A program made the position numbers and the translations under genes. Of a DNA stretch of 64,000 nt, positions 22,301-33,455 are shown one piece after another. Source of the stretch: Phlebotomus papatasi (taxonomy: Eukaryota > Arthropoda > Insecta > Diptera > Psychodidae). The notes under the pieces were generated by a model that worked only from the letters and a program-made list of their open reading frames with translations, did no database searches and was not told the DNA's origin. The stretch lies in the NCBI RefSeq assembly GCF_024763615.1, contig NC_077224.1, positions 52,152,712 to 52,216,711 on the forward strand. The letters run 5' to 3'. Numbering within the stretch: the stretch's first letter is position 1; each line of letters begins with the position of its first letter.

Positions 22301-22799
22301 TATAAATAAAATATATCAATATATCTTTATAGGCAGTTAGTAATGCTGCTCACATGAATTATAGTTTTAGTGTTAAAATTCTTTATCTTCAGCTTCTATG
22401 CTTTTGAGCTTTTAATAATTTCAATTCAATCGATTGCAATAAGAAAAGATAAATGTGTAATATAAAAGCAGTGTAAGAAACTTTCTTGTCGTTTTTGTCA
22501 CAGAGATCAGAATAAACCTTAAGACGGCGATGGACATCTATGGAAAGTGTAGCTAGAGTGTGAAATAAAATTGAAATAGGAGGACATGGGGCTATATTTA
22601 TTGAGTTGGGGTTACATTAAAAACCACAAATTATTATTATTCCTGTATTTCTAAAGGAAGCTGGACCTAGATATAATTTAATTTAGATACACGATTGGTT
22701 TATCTATCTAAATTAATGCCTCTAAAATATTCCAAGAAGGATTTAGGTCTTCCCCCAAGGGTATTTCTAGACATGCATTATTATTTTGTTGCTTATACG
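19334..22799. other. Intergenic region with little recognisable content
   Basis: No strong gene. At 19345-19510 there is a fragment of a dispersed repeat also seen at 24120-24250 and 49350-49565 (words 'taagccatatggctaagcct', 'ggtctcgaaatcct'). A possible core promoter (CTCAGAG with AGTCG about 27 bases later) sits near 20911-20941 on the + strand, but no transcript can be attached to it. One short minus ORF at 21024 is listed separately. Confidence 0.4.
21024..21293 (-). CDS. Short unrecognised ORF, doubtful
   Basis: An open frame of 89 codons in AT-rich sequence. The product reads like soluble protein (..YLDWIMLTNNYHSFTVHPEY..) and a branch/acceptor-like tract lies inside its 5' part (CAG near 21249). 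A splice donor-like AAGGTAAGC occurs upstream near 21350, but phases do not join cleanly. No family recognised. It may be a terminal exon of an unknown gene or chance. Confidence 0.2.
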   Translation of the reverse strand: MIYFPLISFTNFTIRIFEHGLNGIHELGKYLNFTSDLPQVSKTYLDWIMLTNNYHSFTVHPEYLHTILCKISKEEIFEYCAKSECVFEQ

Positions 22800-22990
22800 G
22801 GATGAAATTGTGAGTCCCTACGCCCCGTGGAACCAAGTGCAATGAAGCTCACTGGATGAACTCAGAACACCTTTAACGCCAGAAAAATTCCTGGTAGCGT
22901 AAAGGGGATTCGAACCCCTTTACGCCATCAGCCGAGGCACTTGCATCATCATCACTTGACCTTTGAGTGACCATTACGATAAAGACTAGA
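22800..22990 (-). repeat. tRNA-derived SINE-like repeat, copy 1
   Basis: Shares CGCCCCGTGGAA, ..AGAAAAATTCCT.. and GCACTTGCATCA with 44315-44490. A GGGGATTCGAACCCC block on the + strand is a perfect pol III B-box/T-arm type palindrome. The tRNA-like part reads on the minus strand. Diverged and without clear target duplication. Confidence 0.55.
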
Positions 22991-22999
22991 AATTAAATT

Positions 23000-23905
23000 C
23001 CGATAAAGCCCAGATTCCTTTAGAAATATGCGAAGAATAACGTTTTCAATATAGCCCCAGCACAATATAGCCCCACGTCCCAGTAAATGAAAAAAAAAAC
23101 GAAATGAAAATGAAAAGAAATGAAAAATATATTTAAAAAAGAGATCGCAAAGCGTCCCAGCTTTGCGGTGTACTCGAACTCACGAGAAAGAGCTCCCCGT
23201 GTATTGTCTTTTGGCATGCTTTTTGGGTACATACAGCTTCACTACCGATTAAATAGGTTGATAAATTTAAAAAACCATTCCGAAAATAGAAATTACTTCA
23301 GAAAAGTAGGTTTTAGAATATTTTGCTGTTAGTAACAAGCTTGCGAACAAATAAAAAGTAAATCCGAGAAAGGTTAGTAATTTACGGGTACTTTACCGAC
23401 TCATTACCGATTAAATCCGATGCAGTTGGGTTGACAATTTTAAAATCTTTCAAAAAAATCTTAAATTTTTGCAAATCGGTTGAAAAACAGGCCCTCCAGA
23501 GTTTAATGTTCGAAAATTCGATATCGAAGTGGTTTTCGAACAATTCAATTTGAAGTTTAATTCATGCCTCAAGGATACAAAGTTACCTAAACATAAGGCT
23601 TATATATAGGCTATAACATAGGTATTTAAGGACGAAATATTCGGTCTGACGGGCCTGACAATGTCTAAAACATATTCGAAAATGAAAGAAATCGCAGGAG
23701 TCGTTTTCGAAATAAACCAAAAAACATGGTTTTGGAAGTGAAGGAAGGGGGTGGGGGGGATACTGTCCTAGATAATGTTAACTTATGGGGGATCATCGAA
23801 AACCAGAAGTCGATAATCCTTTACCGTTTGGCCTCTAGCCGTGTCACAAGTTGAAAAAAGTGGATTATTTGCTCTCTTTTTGAGTTCGAGTAGTAAAATT
23901 TTATG
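23000..23905 (+). repeat. Dispersed repeat family R, longest copy
   Basis: In order it holds GCAAAGCGTCCCAGCTTTGCG, GTACTCGAACTCACGAG, ACCGACTCATTACCGATT, AAATCGGTTGAAAAACAGGC, a GAAGGGGGTGGGGGGG run and TTTTTGAGTTCGAGTAG. The same order is found at 54590-55282 and 60590-61320. No usable reading frame. Nature unknown; B-box-like GTTCGAG words hint at a tRNA-derived origin. Confidence 0.65.
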
Positions 23906-24299
23906 TAGGTGGTCGCAACTCAAGCTAAAAATTGTATTGCATAATTCTTGAGAAGGGATTTTAGACCCAAAGGGCAGGAAACTGAAATTTAATTTAATCT
24001 TAAATCAAATTTAATTGAAGTAAAGTCAGTCAGTGATAAGACCCTCGAAGACTTTCAATATAAAGTGATTTATATCCAAAATTTTTGATCTAGATCTCTT
24101 GAACGTAATTTATTTAACTGGGTTTAGGCCAGTTCCTGAAGGTCTCGAAATCCTGATTAACAAACAATTTTAAAAGTATTCAAACCCAATTCAAGATTTT
24201 CTCAAGAATATTGCCTAATAAGAAATTAGGGAAATTAAGTTGTTTAGCTAAGCCTTAGGACGTTAGAACTGCAACCCGTGTAAGGACCTTGACAGGCCT

Positions 24300-24420
24300 T
24301 AGGATTAGCCGAGAGACGGCTTAGGGTTATTATATTCGATATAATGGTTAGATATCACTTCCATCATTTTCCACTAAGTCGTCTCTCGGCTTAAGTCGTA
24401 AGTGTCTCTAGGGCATAAGA
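24300..24420. repeat. Short palindromic element with CCGAGAGACGGCTTA ends
   Basis: AGCCGAGAGACGGCTTAG (24307-24324) is repeated in reverse as CTAAGTCGTCTCTCGGCTT (24374-24392). Related arms occur near 37700-37735 and 38870-38985. Confidence 0.6.
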
Positions 24421-24480
24421 AAAGAAAAATTCCAGTATCCAGCAAGAATATTACAAACTGAGGATATAAAAATAAAATGT

Positions 24481-24704
24481 ACGGGAAAACGCGCTACCTT
24501 CGGACTTCGGACGACCGAAGCTTTGGACAAGTCAATTTTTTCTATGTTCTTTATGATTTTAATCTATAACTCTTTTCAGGAAATTTGAGGCATTAGACTA
24601 GATATTAAAATATAAAATTATAATGAGTTAAATTCATTAGAAACATATTGAAAAAATGAGTTGTTCGAAGCTTGAGTCGACCAAAAGTAGCGCGCTTTCT
24701 CTTA
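24481..24704. repeat. MITE family 'GGGGAAAGCGCGCTA', copy 1
   Basis: The left end GGGAAAACGCGCTACCTTCG and the right end AAAAGTAGCGCGCTTTCTC form inverted repeats; the interior matches 52781-52969. About 224 bp. Confidence 0.7.
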
Positions 24705-26335
24705 GTGTGATAATTGGTAAATCACCTTTACACCTCGATTAACTTTATAAATTTACACAAAAATGTGTTTTATCTAAAAACGTGTAATTAGTACATTTAA
24801 TTTGAGTGTAATTAATTTTTTGTGTGAAGTGAAACATATGAGGAATTAGAAAAGTAAACAATTTCTTGACTGTTTTGTGCAAGCTTAACACATTACACAA
24901 TTTTTTCACAATATTTTACACATTACATATTACACAATAGTTGTGTAATTGTTAAGTTTTCTTCACTTAATTTAACAATTATCGTATAATTCATGTATTC
25001 CTGTATAATTATTTATAGAAGAATTTCCTATTTAAGTGATATTTTCAAACTGTGCTTCTAGACAGACAAACTTTTCTAAAAACAAGACATTAAAAGTGCT
25101 CTAAAAATAAGTTTTAAGGATGAGGAATCAAATTATCAAAAAGGAAAACCACCCTCATAAAGTTAGCGTGAAAAGTGATTTTTACAACTTTGCAAGAAGT
25201 TTCATAAGAGGGGTCTCATTCTTCACTAATTGTTTCGTGAAGGCAATTTTGTAACGCAAATGAAGTATATATAAGTAATTTCTTGAAATCCAGATTAAGC
25301 TATCGTGCTCTCATTTTCTGGTAAATCCGAAAAAAAATGCAAAGAAAAACAACCCCAAGGGTGAATATAGGCACAGTTGTTAGGGGTTTGGGTATAGAGG
25401 CGGATATTGATTTTTCCCTTCTTCATTTAAAGTCCAAATAAGTTTTTCCTTGTGGCACTTTGGCACATGTTATTTGAACTCGTGAGCTTTTGAATCCATG
25501 TGGATGTTTCGGAGTGCGAAATGAGGTCATTGGAATTATATTGGTGACCCAATTTTGTCTCTCCCGAACGTTTTATCCTCTCTCTCTCTCCAACTTTCTT
25601 CAGATGGTGATTTGGTCCAACCTGGAGAGAGTCCTTGGTAGTTGGAGGGAAGTTGGTACCATCAATTCCATTATGCAATGCTCTAGTGAACACTTTGACT
25701 GGCATTCCCCAATTGAATTGGGCGCTGCAAAATTGACCAAACTCAATTGTGATCAATTTGATCTAGATGCTGGCACAAAGCGACCAGGAGATAATGGAGC
25801 ATCAATTGATTTTTATTTATGGTCTGACTGAGTGATATTGAATCAGTCTTCATTGTTGATTTACCGAGTGGGCTGTCGATGCGCATTAACTTTTCTCTCA
25901 ATATGGCAACCAAATATAAAAAAAAATACATATTCCCCTCCTTCAAGGTCTGATCAATGAAGCGTGAGAAGAATTTAATGATCCCTTTTTTCCGTAACAT
26001 GACGTCTTTGCAGAAGCGCATTTTGGTAAACAAGTGTTCACCATCGATATCAAATTGATTGCGGGAAGAAATCCCTCAAAGAACGCGAGCTTACCCAAAA
26101 AAGACTGAAAATAGCCAGAGTCTATTCTATATGTCATAGTTATCAGTGAATCATTTGTTAAGCAATATAAATAGAAAAGAGAGGGTGAAACCGTCAAGTG
26201 AGAAGATTTTTTCTGCCCATTGTCTTGCACGTCACTGTAACAGGTGTCGTGAAATATTAGGATCAAAATTTTTGGCATGTGTCCCAAACATGTTGCAAAC
26301 CTCGTGCTATAAGTCCAACACTTTCCTTTTTGCAG
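24705..26335. other. Region upstream of the phosphatase exons; no assigned exon
   Basis: 24705-25010 is AT-rich with many GTGTAAT/ACACATTA words. 25430-25830 is richer in GC, with a pyrimidine tract and AG at 25601-25602, and open frames on both strands. No product was recognised, so no exon is called. The missing 5' exon(s) of the phosphatase may lie here or further up. Confidence 0.4.
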
Positions 26336-26557
26336 TACTCCAACAGCCGATTAGACTCCACAGATGTCACCACCGGACGACAGTTGCAGAGGATCCTTCA
26401 TTACTCCATAACACCCTGTCGACCCCTTCCGACCCTGAGGCGTTCAGAATGTGCCATTCATGACGTTGACTGTGATGAGGTTTACCCAAAGATTTACATT
26501 GGTGATGCGTAAGTCAGCATTTCTCCTCTAACTTTAATTCAAAAACTTAAAAAAAAT

Positions 26558-26606
<49 letters not shown>

Positions 26607-29600
26607 GCATTGTATTAATGGGCAGTAAAAAGTTAAAATTGAGCAGTAATAAAAAAAATTGAAACAGTGATATTATCGTCCAAATTTTGGCAAAGGGAAA
26701 ATAAAGGGCTTTTCATTCTATCTGCAACACTTTTAAATGTTAAATATATCAATTAGACTCATTATTGTAAAGATTTAATTTTTTACTGAACATAATTAGA
26801 TATTTTACTGCTCATTTTTAATTTTTTATTGCCCATTTTGAATTTTTTACTGCTTTTTTGTTTTTTGCCTCTAAAAAAATCATCAAAAATTGCATTTTGG
26901 AGCTTTACGTGAGCTCTTAAATACAATTCATAAAAAATATTAATTTCCTCCCAACAATTATGGATTTATCGAAATCTAATATTCCATTTAAATTAGTAAA
27001 AAGCAATAAATAAATAAAATTTAAAAAACGGCTTCTGGAATACACGAGCTCAGAAAAACTCGGATTAGATCACTCAAAGTCCATAGTCCTCAACGTCTCT
27101 TACCATTTATTTTGAAAATCTGAATCATGCAGACGGTTAAATAAAGAAAATACAAACGTTGCAATGCTTTCTATTTAAATTCGAGCAATAGGGGAGAGTA
27201 TGATAGTTTCACATATGAATTTAGAATTAGAGTTTGAGGCTATTTTACAAAAGAATTTTAAAAATACCATTCAATTGAGTTATTGTTGAATTAAAATTAT
27301 TAAATCGTCGATGGGATTAGCATTTGATGTAACTCACTGGTCATCTAAATCATCAGATGTACAATTCCCTGCTAAGTGGTTACGTAGCTCAAAAGACTGC
27401 AAAAAAACAGCACAGAGATGAAAAATGCATCCTTTATTTTACTTAGATCATTATCTTTATCCAGAACGAGTTTGAAATTAATGTATCGTTTTTCTAAAAT
27501 TATTAAACTTAAAAAAATGTGATTCGACAAGGTCTATGTAACGAAATTTTAATACAGATAACCCTTATTATTTTTGAAATTTAATAAGTACATTTAATAA
27601 AGTGCAAGTAGAATGACGGTATTTTTCTTTAATCTGCTTTAATTTCATATCCCAATTGAAACCGATAGGACATAAATGGGTGTCTTTTCACCCTACAAAA
27701 GCGTAAAGTTCTTACTCAAAAAGAAAAAAATATACCTAATACCGAAAAGTTTTTAGTTTGTCAACGCCCTGGGAACTAAACAGTAAGAAACATCAGCTTG
27801 CGGTTTTTGGTGCCCCCCCAAGAAGCAAAATAGCTGCCTTATAGAACCGAGTATTAAACAAGTCTTTAAGTGCACTTTTAAAAGACTTAAAGTGAAAATT
27901 TTCTTTTGAAATTCCTATAGAAGCTCTTAAGTTCCTTAAGAGTGCGCCACTTTACTTATAGTAATCTCAGTGATGGAATCAAGAGCGTTATAAGCAAATA
28001 AAAGGATTTTTGGTTCTATAGTGCCTTACCTAAGGAATTCTAAAGGACTATATTAAGAAAAAATTGCTTCTTGGGCCTCTACCATAAGGTTCTGAACTTG
28101 TTTCCTGCGTTTTCTTTTTTCAAAACCATATTCTCGCAAGCTTTCTCGAATTCTTTTCATTTTCATATACGTTTATAAGTACTCCAAGTAGGCATTCCTT
28201 TTGGTCAGTAATAACCTTCCCGATTTGAGAGGTTGCTCAGGTTGAGGTTTTTTCTGTAACGATTCGAATGTATATCAGAGAGAACTTACCTAAAAAACCG
28301 TTGGGAGTTCGAATGTTTAAGCAGAAGTTACAAAAGTGACCAAGTTCGTCAAATCCACATTTATTCTAATGAAATTGCAATCCAAACGTTCTATCATCCT
28401 GAAATTCCACAAAATTGCATAAAAATTCACTTTTTGTAGGAAAAGTTTACACACTGTTGTTGATATTATTGACGATTTAAGTATCAAGAATATCGAAATT
28501 CGAAATGGCGGAACAATCAGCGCTAAAATGGAGAGTACGTGAACGACGCGAACTTGCACTTAGGCTTCCGCTAGATTTTCGAATAGTTATCTTCGAAAAT
28601 TATTTTTCGAAGATAAACTACCCTACACATAGAAAAATGGAAAATTCTTAAGCAGAAACACCCAGGAATTCAATTTCAAATCCCATCTAATGAATGCCAA
28701 TGCCCTAATTCTATATCCTTTATCATTTAGTTTTAGTTGCAATTTGCAAATCTGTAGACATTTTTCATTTTCCAGCTAATGCAGAACTTAAGTTCCCGAT
28801 CTCTTAACTTGAAAGAGCTAGGGATTCTAGCCCATTTCTTTTGCTCAGAGCTTCTAAACTTAAACGCCTCGGAGATTCACGTCCAATTTAAGTTCCCAGG
28901 ATCTTATATATTCCTAAATTTAGAGTCAAAATTTTTCTGTGTATAGAAAACTTATTTTTAACCCGAATTAGATAATAATTGGATTCTATTGAAAAGTCCT
29001 GAAAGTTCAAACTTGGATTCATAAGTTCCAATATATTTACAGTCTAGAGGACAAACGATATGAGATATTGGCAGAGGGTTTTCAGAGATCCCTATGTGCG
29101 TAGACACTATCTAGGGGAGTTTTTTCATACACAACCTTGTTTACCTCCAAAATCATGTGCTTTTGTTATTCAGAAAACGACCTAAGTAGGATTTTTTTTA
29201 ATTTTCGGACACGTTTTAAAATATTTTAAAGCAAAGTTTCGTTCGTACATACCAATAACCTTCACTCATTCCTTATAACGATTTTTAACGTCAAATATCA
29301 AAGGTTAAGTTTAATTAATAGCCAATATATATTAATCGGTGGCAGCCAAAATCCCGAGAGCCAAAATCCTGAAAGCCAAAATCCCGAACGCCAAAAGGCC
29401 AAAATCCCGAAAGCCAAAATCCTAAAAAAGGATGAAATTATATGCAGGATAATGTGTAGAATAATTTCCCAAGACACAGAAGATTACCCTTTGCCTCCAG
29501 CAAGCGCGTGTACAATCGTGGCAGTAGCTATGACACTAAGGATTCGGGATTTTGGCTTTCGAGATTTTGGCGTTCGGGATTTTGGTTTTCGGGATATTGG

Positions 29601-31568
29601 CTATCGGGATTTTGACCGGGACCCGTTACTTATATCTATAAATAACTCTAGTTGTTCAGTAATTAAAGGACATAAGAAATACAGAAAAGTTTAATTCTGA
29701 TGCATTGTTATTAAATCAATTTTAAAACTCTAACGCGAGCTGTTACAATTTTGATAATTTTATTGTGCATTAAGATACCATTCTTTTGTGTTAGACAGAA
29801 AAAAATATTTTATAAAATAATTCGTAAGTTTTTGTGAATTCCTACTGGAGACTCACAAAATGTTCGTAGGTCGTATAACCAACTAAAAAGTTCGTAAATA
29901 TTTGTAATTTTTCACAAACATTGTTCGTAACAATGTTTTGTTCTTTTACAAACACTTCCAAACACACAAGAAAGTTCCTAAAGGCGTCTACACATTGAGA
30001 GCAATTTTTGTCAAAAATTGCGTTTTTGACAGAAATTTGACGTTTCCCTCTACAACGCTGCAGGGAATTTCCTTCAAAAAAGCAATTTTTGACAAAAATT
30101 GCTCCCAATGTGTAGAGGCCATAACACTTTGTCACTTGTTGGTAATGGTTTGCCACACAAACAAAAAAGAACGAATATTTTTTTGTAAAAGAACAGAAAA
30201 TGCTACTCTGAGAAAAATTCCTGTAAAACGGACAAATTGATATTGTTAAAATTTTGTCAAAAGTATGTTATTTACTAATTTGACAAAACTTTTCCTCTCA
30301 TTTTAATAATAACAATAAATAACAAGAAATAACATTGTTTTGACAAACATTTAATAAAATCTTCCATAAATCTATCTTAATAAAATATTCTATATGGAAA
30401 AACATTCCTTTTCACATACTTTTCTTGTTCATTTGACAAGACATTTTTTTCAGAGTAGTGAAGGGCTTACATTTCGAGGAATGTTTGTGAATAAATACGA
30501 ACTTTTACGAACATTTCGTAAGTTCCCAGTAAGATTTCACAAACATTTACGAACAGTTTCACAAGATATTTTGTTTCTGAGGGGAAAACACCATAAATTC
30601 AAACTATTCCTTTATGAGACTGCCCAATCCTCCCCTATACAGGTTAGGTATTCTTACAGAGATACTATTGCCTCATAGTGTAGCTCACTTATAGTGTACA
30701 TTTGCCAATAAATATAGAGCAAAGTGCCAGATAAATAGTTAGGACAGACGATGATGAATCGGAAGATAAACATTTAAATGAGCGTAAACAATGGTTAACC
30801 TTAGGAATTGCCATAAAGTAAAAACAATAATGGTTCTCATTCAAAATAAACTCAATTATCAAATTATGTAAATAGAATTTGTATCATATTCAAATAAATA
30901 ATAAAAAAAGAGCATTAGGCGCTGGGTTAATATTGCCCAGAGAGCGTTTTTTTTTCAATTGTTTTGTGAAATATATTGCTTCCTAGTCAAACTATCTAAG
31001 CTGAGCAAAATGTTTGTGACATTAATCATTGATTGTGGTGATATTTATTTACAGAGCATCAGCTAAAAATAAAACGTATCTCCGTCTAATGGGAATCACG
31101 CATATATTGAATACCGCAGAGGGTTCACGTTTTGGTCAAGTGGACACGGGACACTCATACTACAGAGACATGTCCAATATGAGGTGAGTTGGGATGTTCC
31201 AACTGTGCCTGAGATTAATGTTAATGACAGGGATTTTGTTATCTTATTCCTCAATGGTCAGATACATGGGCTTCCCAATGATTGACCAACCCACCACGGA
31301 CATCTCGCGCTACTTCTACATCGCATCAAAGTTCATTGAAAATGCCGTCAATGGCGGTGGAAAAGTGCTAGTTCACTGTCTTATGGGTATGTCCAGGTCA
31401 GCTACTTGTGTCCTGGCCTACCTCATGATTGCCCGTCAGATGTCTGCAGCTGAAGCCATTCGAACTGTCCGGATGCACCGTGACATAAGACCAAATGATG
31501 GCTTCCTGCAGCAATTAGCTGATTTGGACAATGAGCTAAGACGAGAACGAAGTTTCAAGCTCTACTAA
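26336..31568 (+). CDS. Atypical dual-specificity protein phosphatase (DUSP), 3' three exons; start not found
   Basis: Exons 26336-26508, 31055-31183 and 31262-31568 join in phase (the last intron is 78 bp) and end at TAA 31566-31568. The translated part is 202 aa. It begins YSNSRLDSTDV and includes DEVYPKIYIGDAASAKNK, the usual start of a DUSP catalytic core. The active site is HCLMGMSRSATC: nucleophile Cys at 31377-31379, Arg at 31395-31397. A DQPTTDIS general-acid loop and a RPNDGFLQQL C-terminal helix follow. This matches the compact DUSP3/DUSP13/DUSP27-like class, which lacks a MAP-kinase-docking rhodanese domain. It should dephosphorylate Tyr and Ser/Thr in cytoplasm or nucleus; the substrate cannot be told. 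The acceptor at 26334-26335 shows an upstream exon exists. Repeats fill the 4.5 kb intron 26509-31054. Confidence 0.88.
26564..26602. repeat. (TA)n microsatellite
   Basis: About 19 uninterrupted TA units just inside the first visible intron of the phosphatase gene. Confidence 0.9.
26617..26860 (-). repeat. Dispersed repeat 'CAGTAAAAAATWAAAAA', inverted copy
   Basis: Reverse complement of most of 10640-10868, e.g. TTGAAACAGTGATAT and GGCAAAGGGAAAATAAAGGG. It sits 15 bp after the TA run. Confidence 0.65.
28625..28945 (+). repeat. ACACACAGAAAAATGG MITE, copy 2
   Basis: Nearly the same text as 10217-10537 over about 320 bp, with a handful of substitutions. Ends ACACATAGAAAAATG / TTTTTCTGTGTATA. 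Confidence 0.75.
29339..29626. repeat. Inverted-repeat element with minisatellite termini, copy 2
   Basis: The left arm is AGCCAAAATCCCGAGAGCC.. repeats (29339-29428) and the right arm is the reverse complement (..GATTTTGGCTTTCGAG..) ending TTTTGACCGGGACCC. A non-repetitive core at about 29430-29540 (GGATAATGTGTAGAATAATT, CAAGACACAGAAGATTACCC) is shared with 50015-50125. Confidence 0.8.
29817..30575. repeat. Foldback element carrying a nested MITE
   Basis: The left end TTCGTAAGTTTTTGTGAATT..ACTGGAGACTCACAAAATG is matched in reverse near 30490-30560 (TTTCGTAAGTTCCCAGTAAG, ACAAACATTTACGAAC). The MITE at 29983-30121 is inserted in its left half. Confidence 0.6.
29983..30121 (+). repeat. MITE family 'GGCCTCTACACATTGGGAGC', copy 1
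   Basis: The left end GGCGTCTACACATTGAGAGC and the right end GCTCCCAATGTGTAGAGGCC are inverted repeats. Arms extend through CAATTTTTGTCAAAAATTGC. About 139 bp. Other copies at 39846-39983, 51631-51772 and 63711-63774. Confidence 0.85.
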
Positions 31569-32380
31569 AAAAAAGAAGCACCCTCACAAAAAAAAGAAAC
31601 TAAATTTACCATGAAACTAATACAACTTTAATCATTAGCGTGATAAGGGATATTTGCAGATTGAAATCCTATATTTCTGTAGATGTGTAAAACTAAACAC
31701 TGACCTGCTTCTTTTCAATTGAGTTACAACGAAAGTTCTCTATTGGCAAAGATAAAACATTTAAAGAGAAAAAAACCAAAAAACACCTTAAAAGTGAGTA
31801 TCACACTAAAAAAATACTATATTGAAACTATAGAATATTTTTTTAAAAGAATGAAAGAAACCTAATATACAATGAAACTTTACAAAAAAGAAAAAGGTTA
31901 AAACTATGAAAAGAAAAATTTGTTTATAACCCACCCTAATATTTTCAATATTCAAACAACAAGAAAATCAATAAAAACTGTACAAAAAAATTGCTATAAG
32001 ATCTGTAAATAAACTATACTTCATATTTTTTATAACATTAAAATCTTATAGAGTAACTATTTAGTGAACAACAACAGACAAAGATGTTAATGAACTCAAA
32101 AAAATAAAACAGAAAAAATTAAAACTATTTAATCTTGTTCCAAAGTTCAGGCTAGTTCTCAATATTTAAAGAAGAGTGCAATTGGAGAGAGGAAAGAAGT
32201 GATAACAGCAGTGGTAAATAAATACAAAGAATTTTGTATGGCCTCATGAGATTTTACAAAATCAAAGAAAAACAAAAAAAACAACTATACAAATGCCAAT
32301 ACAATATTTGAGTAAAAAAAATGTGAGAAAAATGTGTATATATACATTTTTTGGATAATAAAGAAAGGAAGAAATATCTA
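31569..32380 (+). other. Probable 3' UTR and downstream flank of the phosphatase gene
   Basis: AT-rich, no reading frame, and several AATAAA words (for example near 31970, 32009, 32216 and 32357). No repeat family was recognised, unlike the rest of the intergenic space, which fits a transcribed UTR. The true 3' end is unknown. Confidence 0.4.
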
Positions 32381-32639
32381 CTTCTCACTCAGGTATTCTT
32401 CTTGATATCAATAAATTTGATGCTTACTTATTTACAGCTTATCTTTATAATGGTCTTTATTGATAAATTTAGATTTTATAATGATTTTAAATTTAATTTT
32501 TATTTTATTTAAAATTATTGAAACGGACTTTATTAGGGGTAAAAGAATAGAAATATCTGAACCCATTCCTTAAGAAATTCTAGAACCATTTCGTTATTTA
32601 TTTTAAAGAGATTCAATTTAGATTAGAATTCAGCGGATA

Positions 32640-33060
32640 CACTTAACAAATAGGGCTTACGGTGCAGTGGGATCATGTCTGTGTCGGCGAAGAGCTGTCC
32701 CCCGGAGGGTGATCCCTCTAAGATGATCCTCTGTATTCTTATATACCATCCCGGCCGCGAAACTCCAGCCCAAATCAGGAAGAGTTGGTGTATGTCACGG
32801 ATTATTGTAGGCTAAGTGGGCTTCCGGACGAAAGGACTCTTCTCTTCCGGTGATTAATGGGACAGCCCTATTCAATCGCTCCCCATGGGTACTCAATCAC
32901 CCACTGCACTATCACAACACACCCGGAGATGCACAAGTGCACTTACTTGGGACTAAACAAAAAGTGATCGGATGGGAAAAAGATAGGGAGTTCGACAGCA
33001 GACAAAATTCACCACATGGGATAATTCCTTAGAGTATAATACTACGGAGAGGACGTTCGT
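32640..33060. other. GC-rich island of unknown nature, possible retrotransposon remnant
   Basis: About 420 bp at near 50% GC in a genome segment that is otherwise about one-third GC. It holds CCCCCGGAGGGTGATCCC, CATCCCGGCCGCGAAACTCC and GGGACTAAACAAAAAGTGAT. No family member was recognised in its short open frames. It could be the 3' part of a non-LTR retrotransposon or part of a SINE; this is a guess. Confidence 0.3.
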
Positions 33061-33237
33061 AGAAAAAATCTCTGCCAGTTTTCATGTAAAATAATTTTAT
33101 TTCAAATTGAATAAAATGAAATTGAATTATTTAAATTTGAATAAAATCTGAAAAGATATTCTCTTCCTTTCATGGCAAAACATTTTTTTAAAAGCGACTC
33201 TCGATGGTTGAACATCTAAATGATAAGTTCAAGATGT

Positions 33238-33455
33238 AGAGGAGACCGGGACAGACTTAGCCACGCATGGTATTAGACTATGGGATGCTATAGCTTACCT
33301 TAGAAGGCATATTAAAGAAATCATTATTATACCAAATAAGCACCTCTCTTCCTATGCATTGAAGTATTTATCAGCCTGATGCAAACATTTTATTACAAAT
33401 TAAATACAATAAAAAATTTCATTATTTACTGGCTAATTCTGCCCCGGTCTCCCCT
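33238..33455 (+). repeat. MITE family 'AGGGGAGACCGGGGCAGAA', copy 1
   Basis: The left end GAGGAGACCGGGACAGACTTAG and the right end CTAATTCTGCCCCGGTCTCC are inverted repeats; the interior matches 34773-34996 (TGGGATG.TATAG, TATTTATCA). About 218 bp. Confidence 0.75.

Noticed and set aside
25427..25831. Overlapping open frames on + and - with a strong pyrimidine tract and AG
   Set aside because: No recognisable protein on either strand and no usable donor; could be a UTR exon, but cannot be supported as CDS.
29452..29694. 80-codon + frame with RDFGFRDFG repeats
   Set aside because: It reads through the minisatellite arm of the element at 29339-29626.
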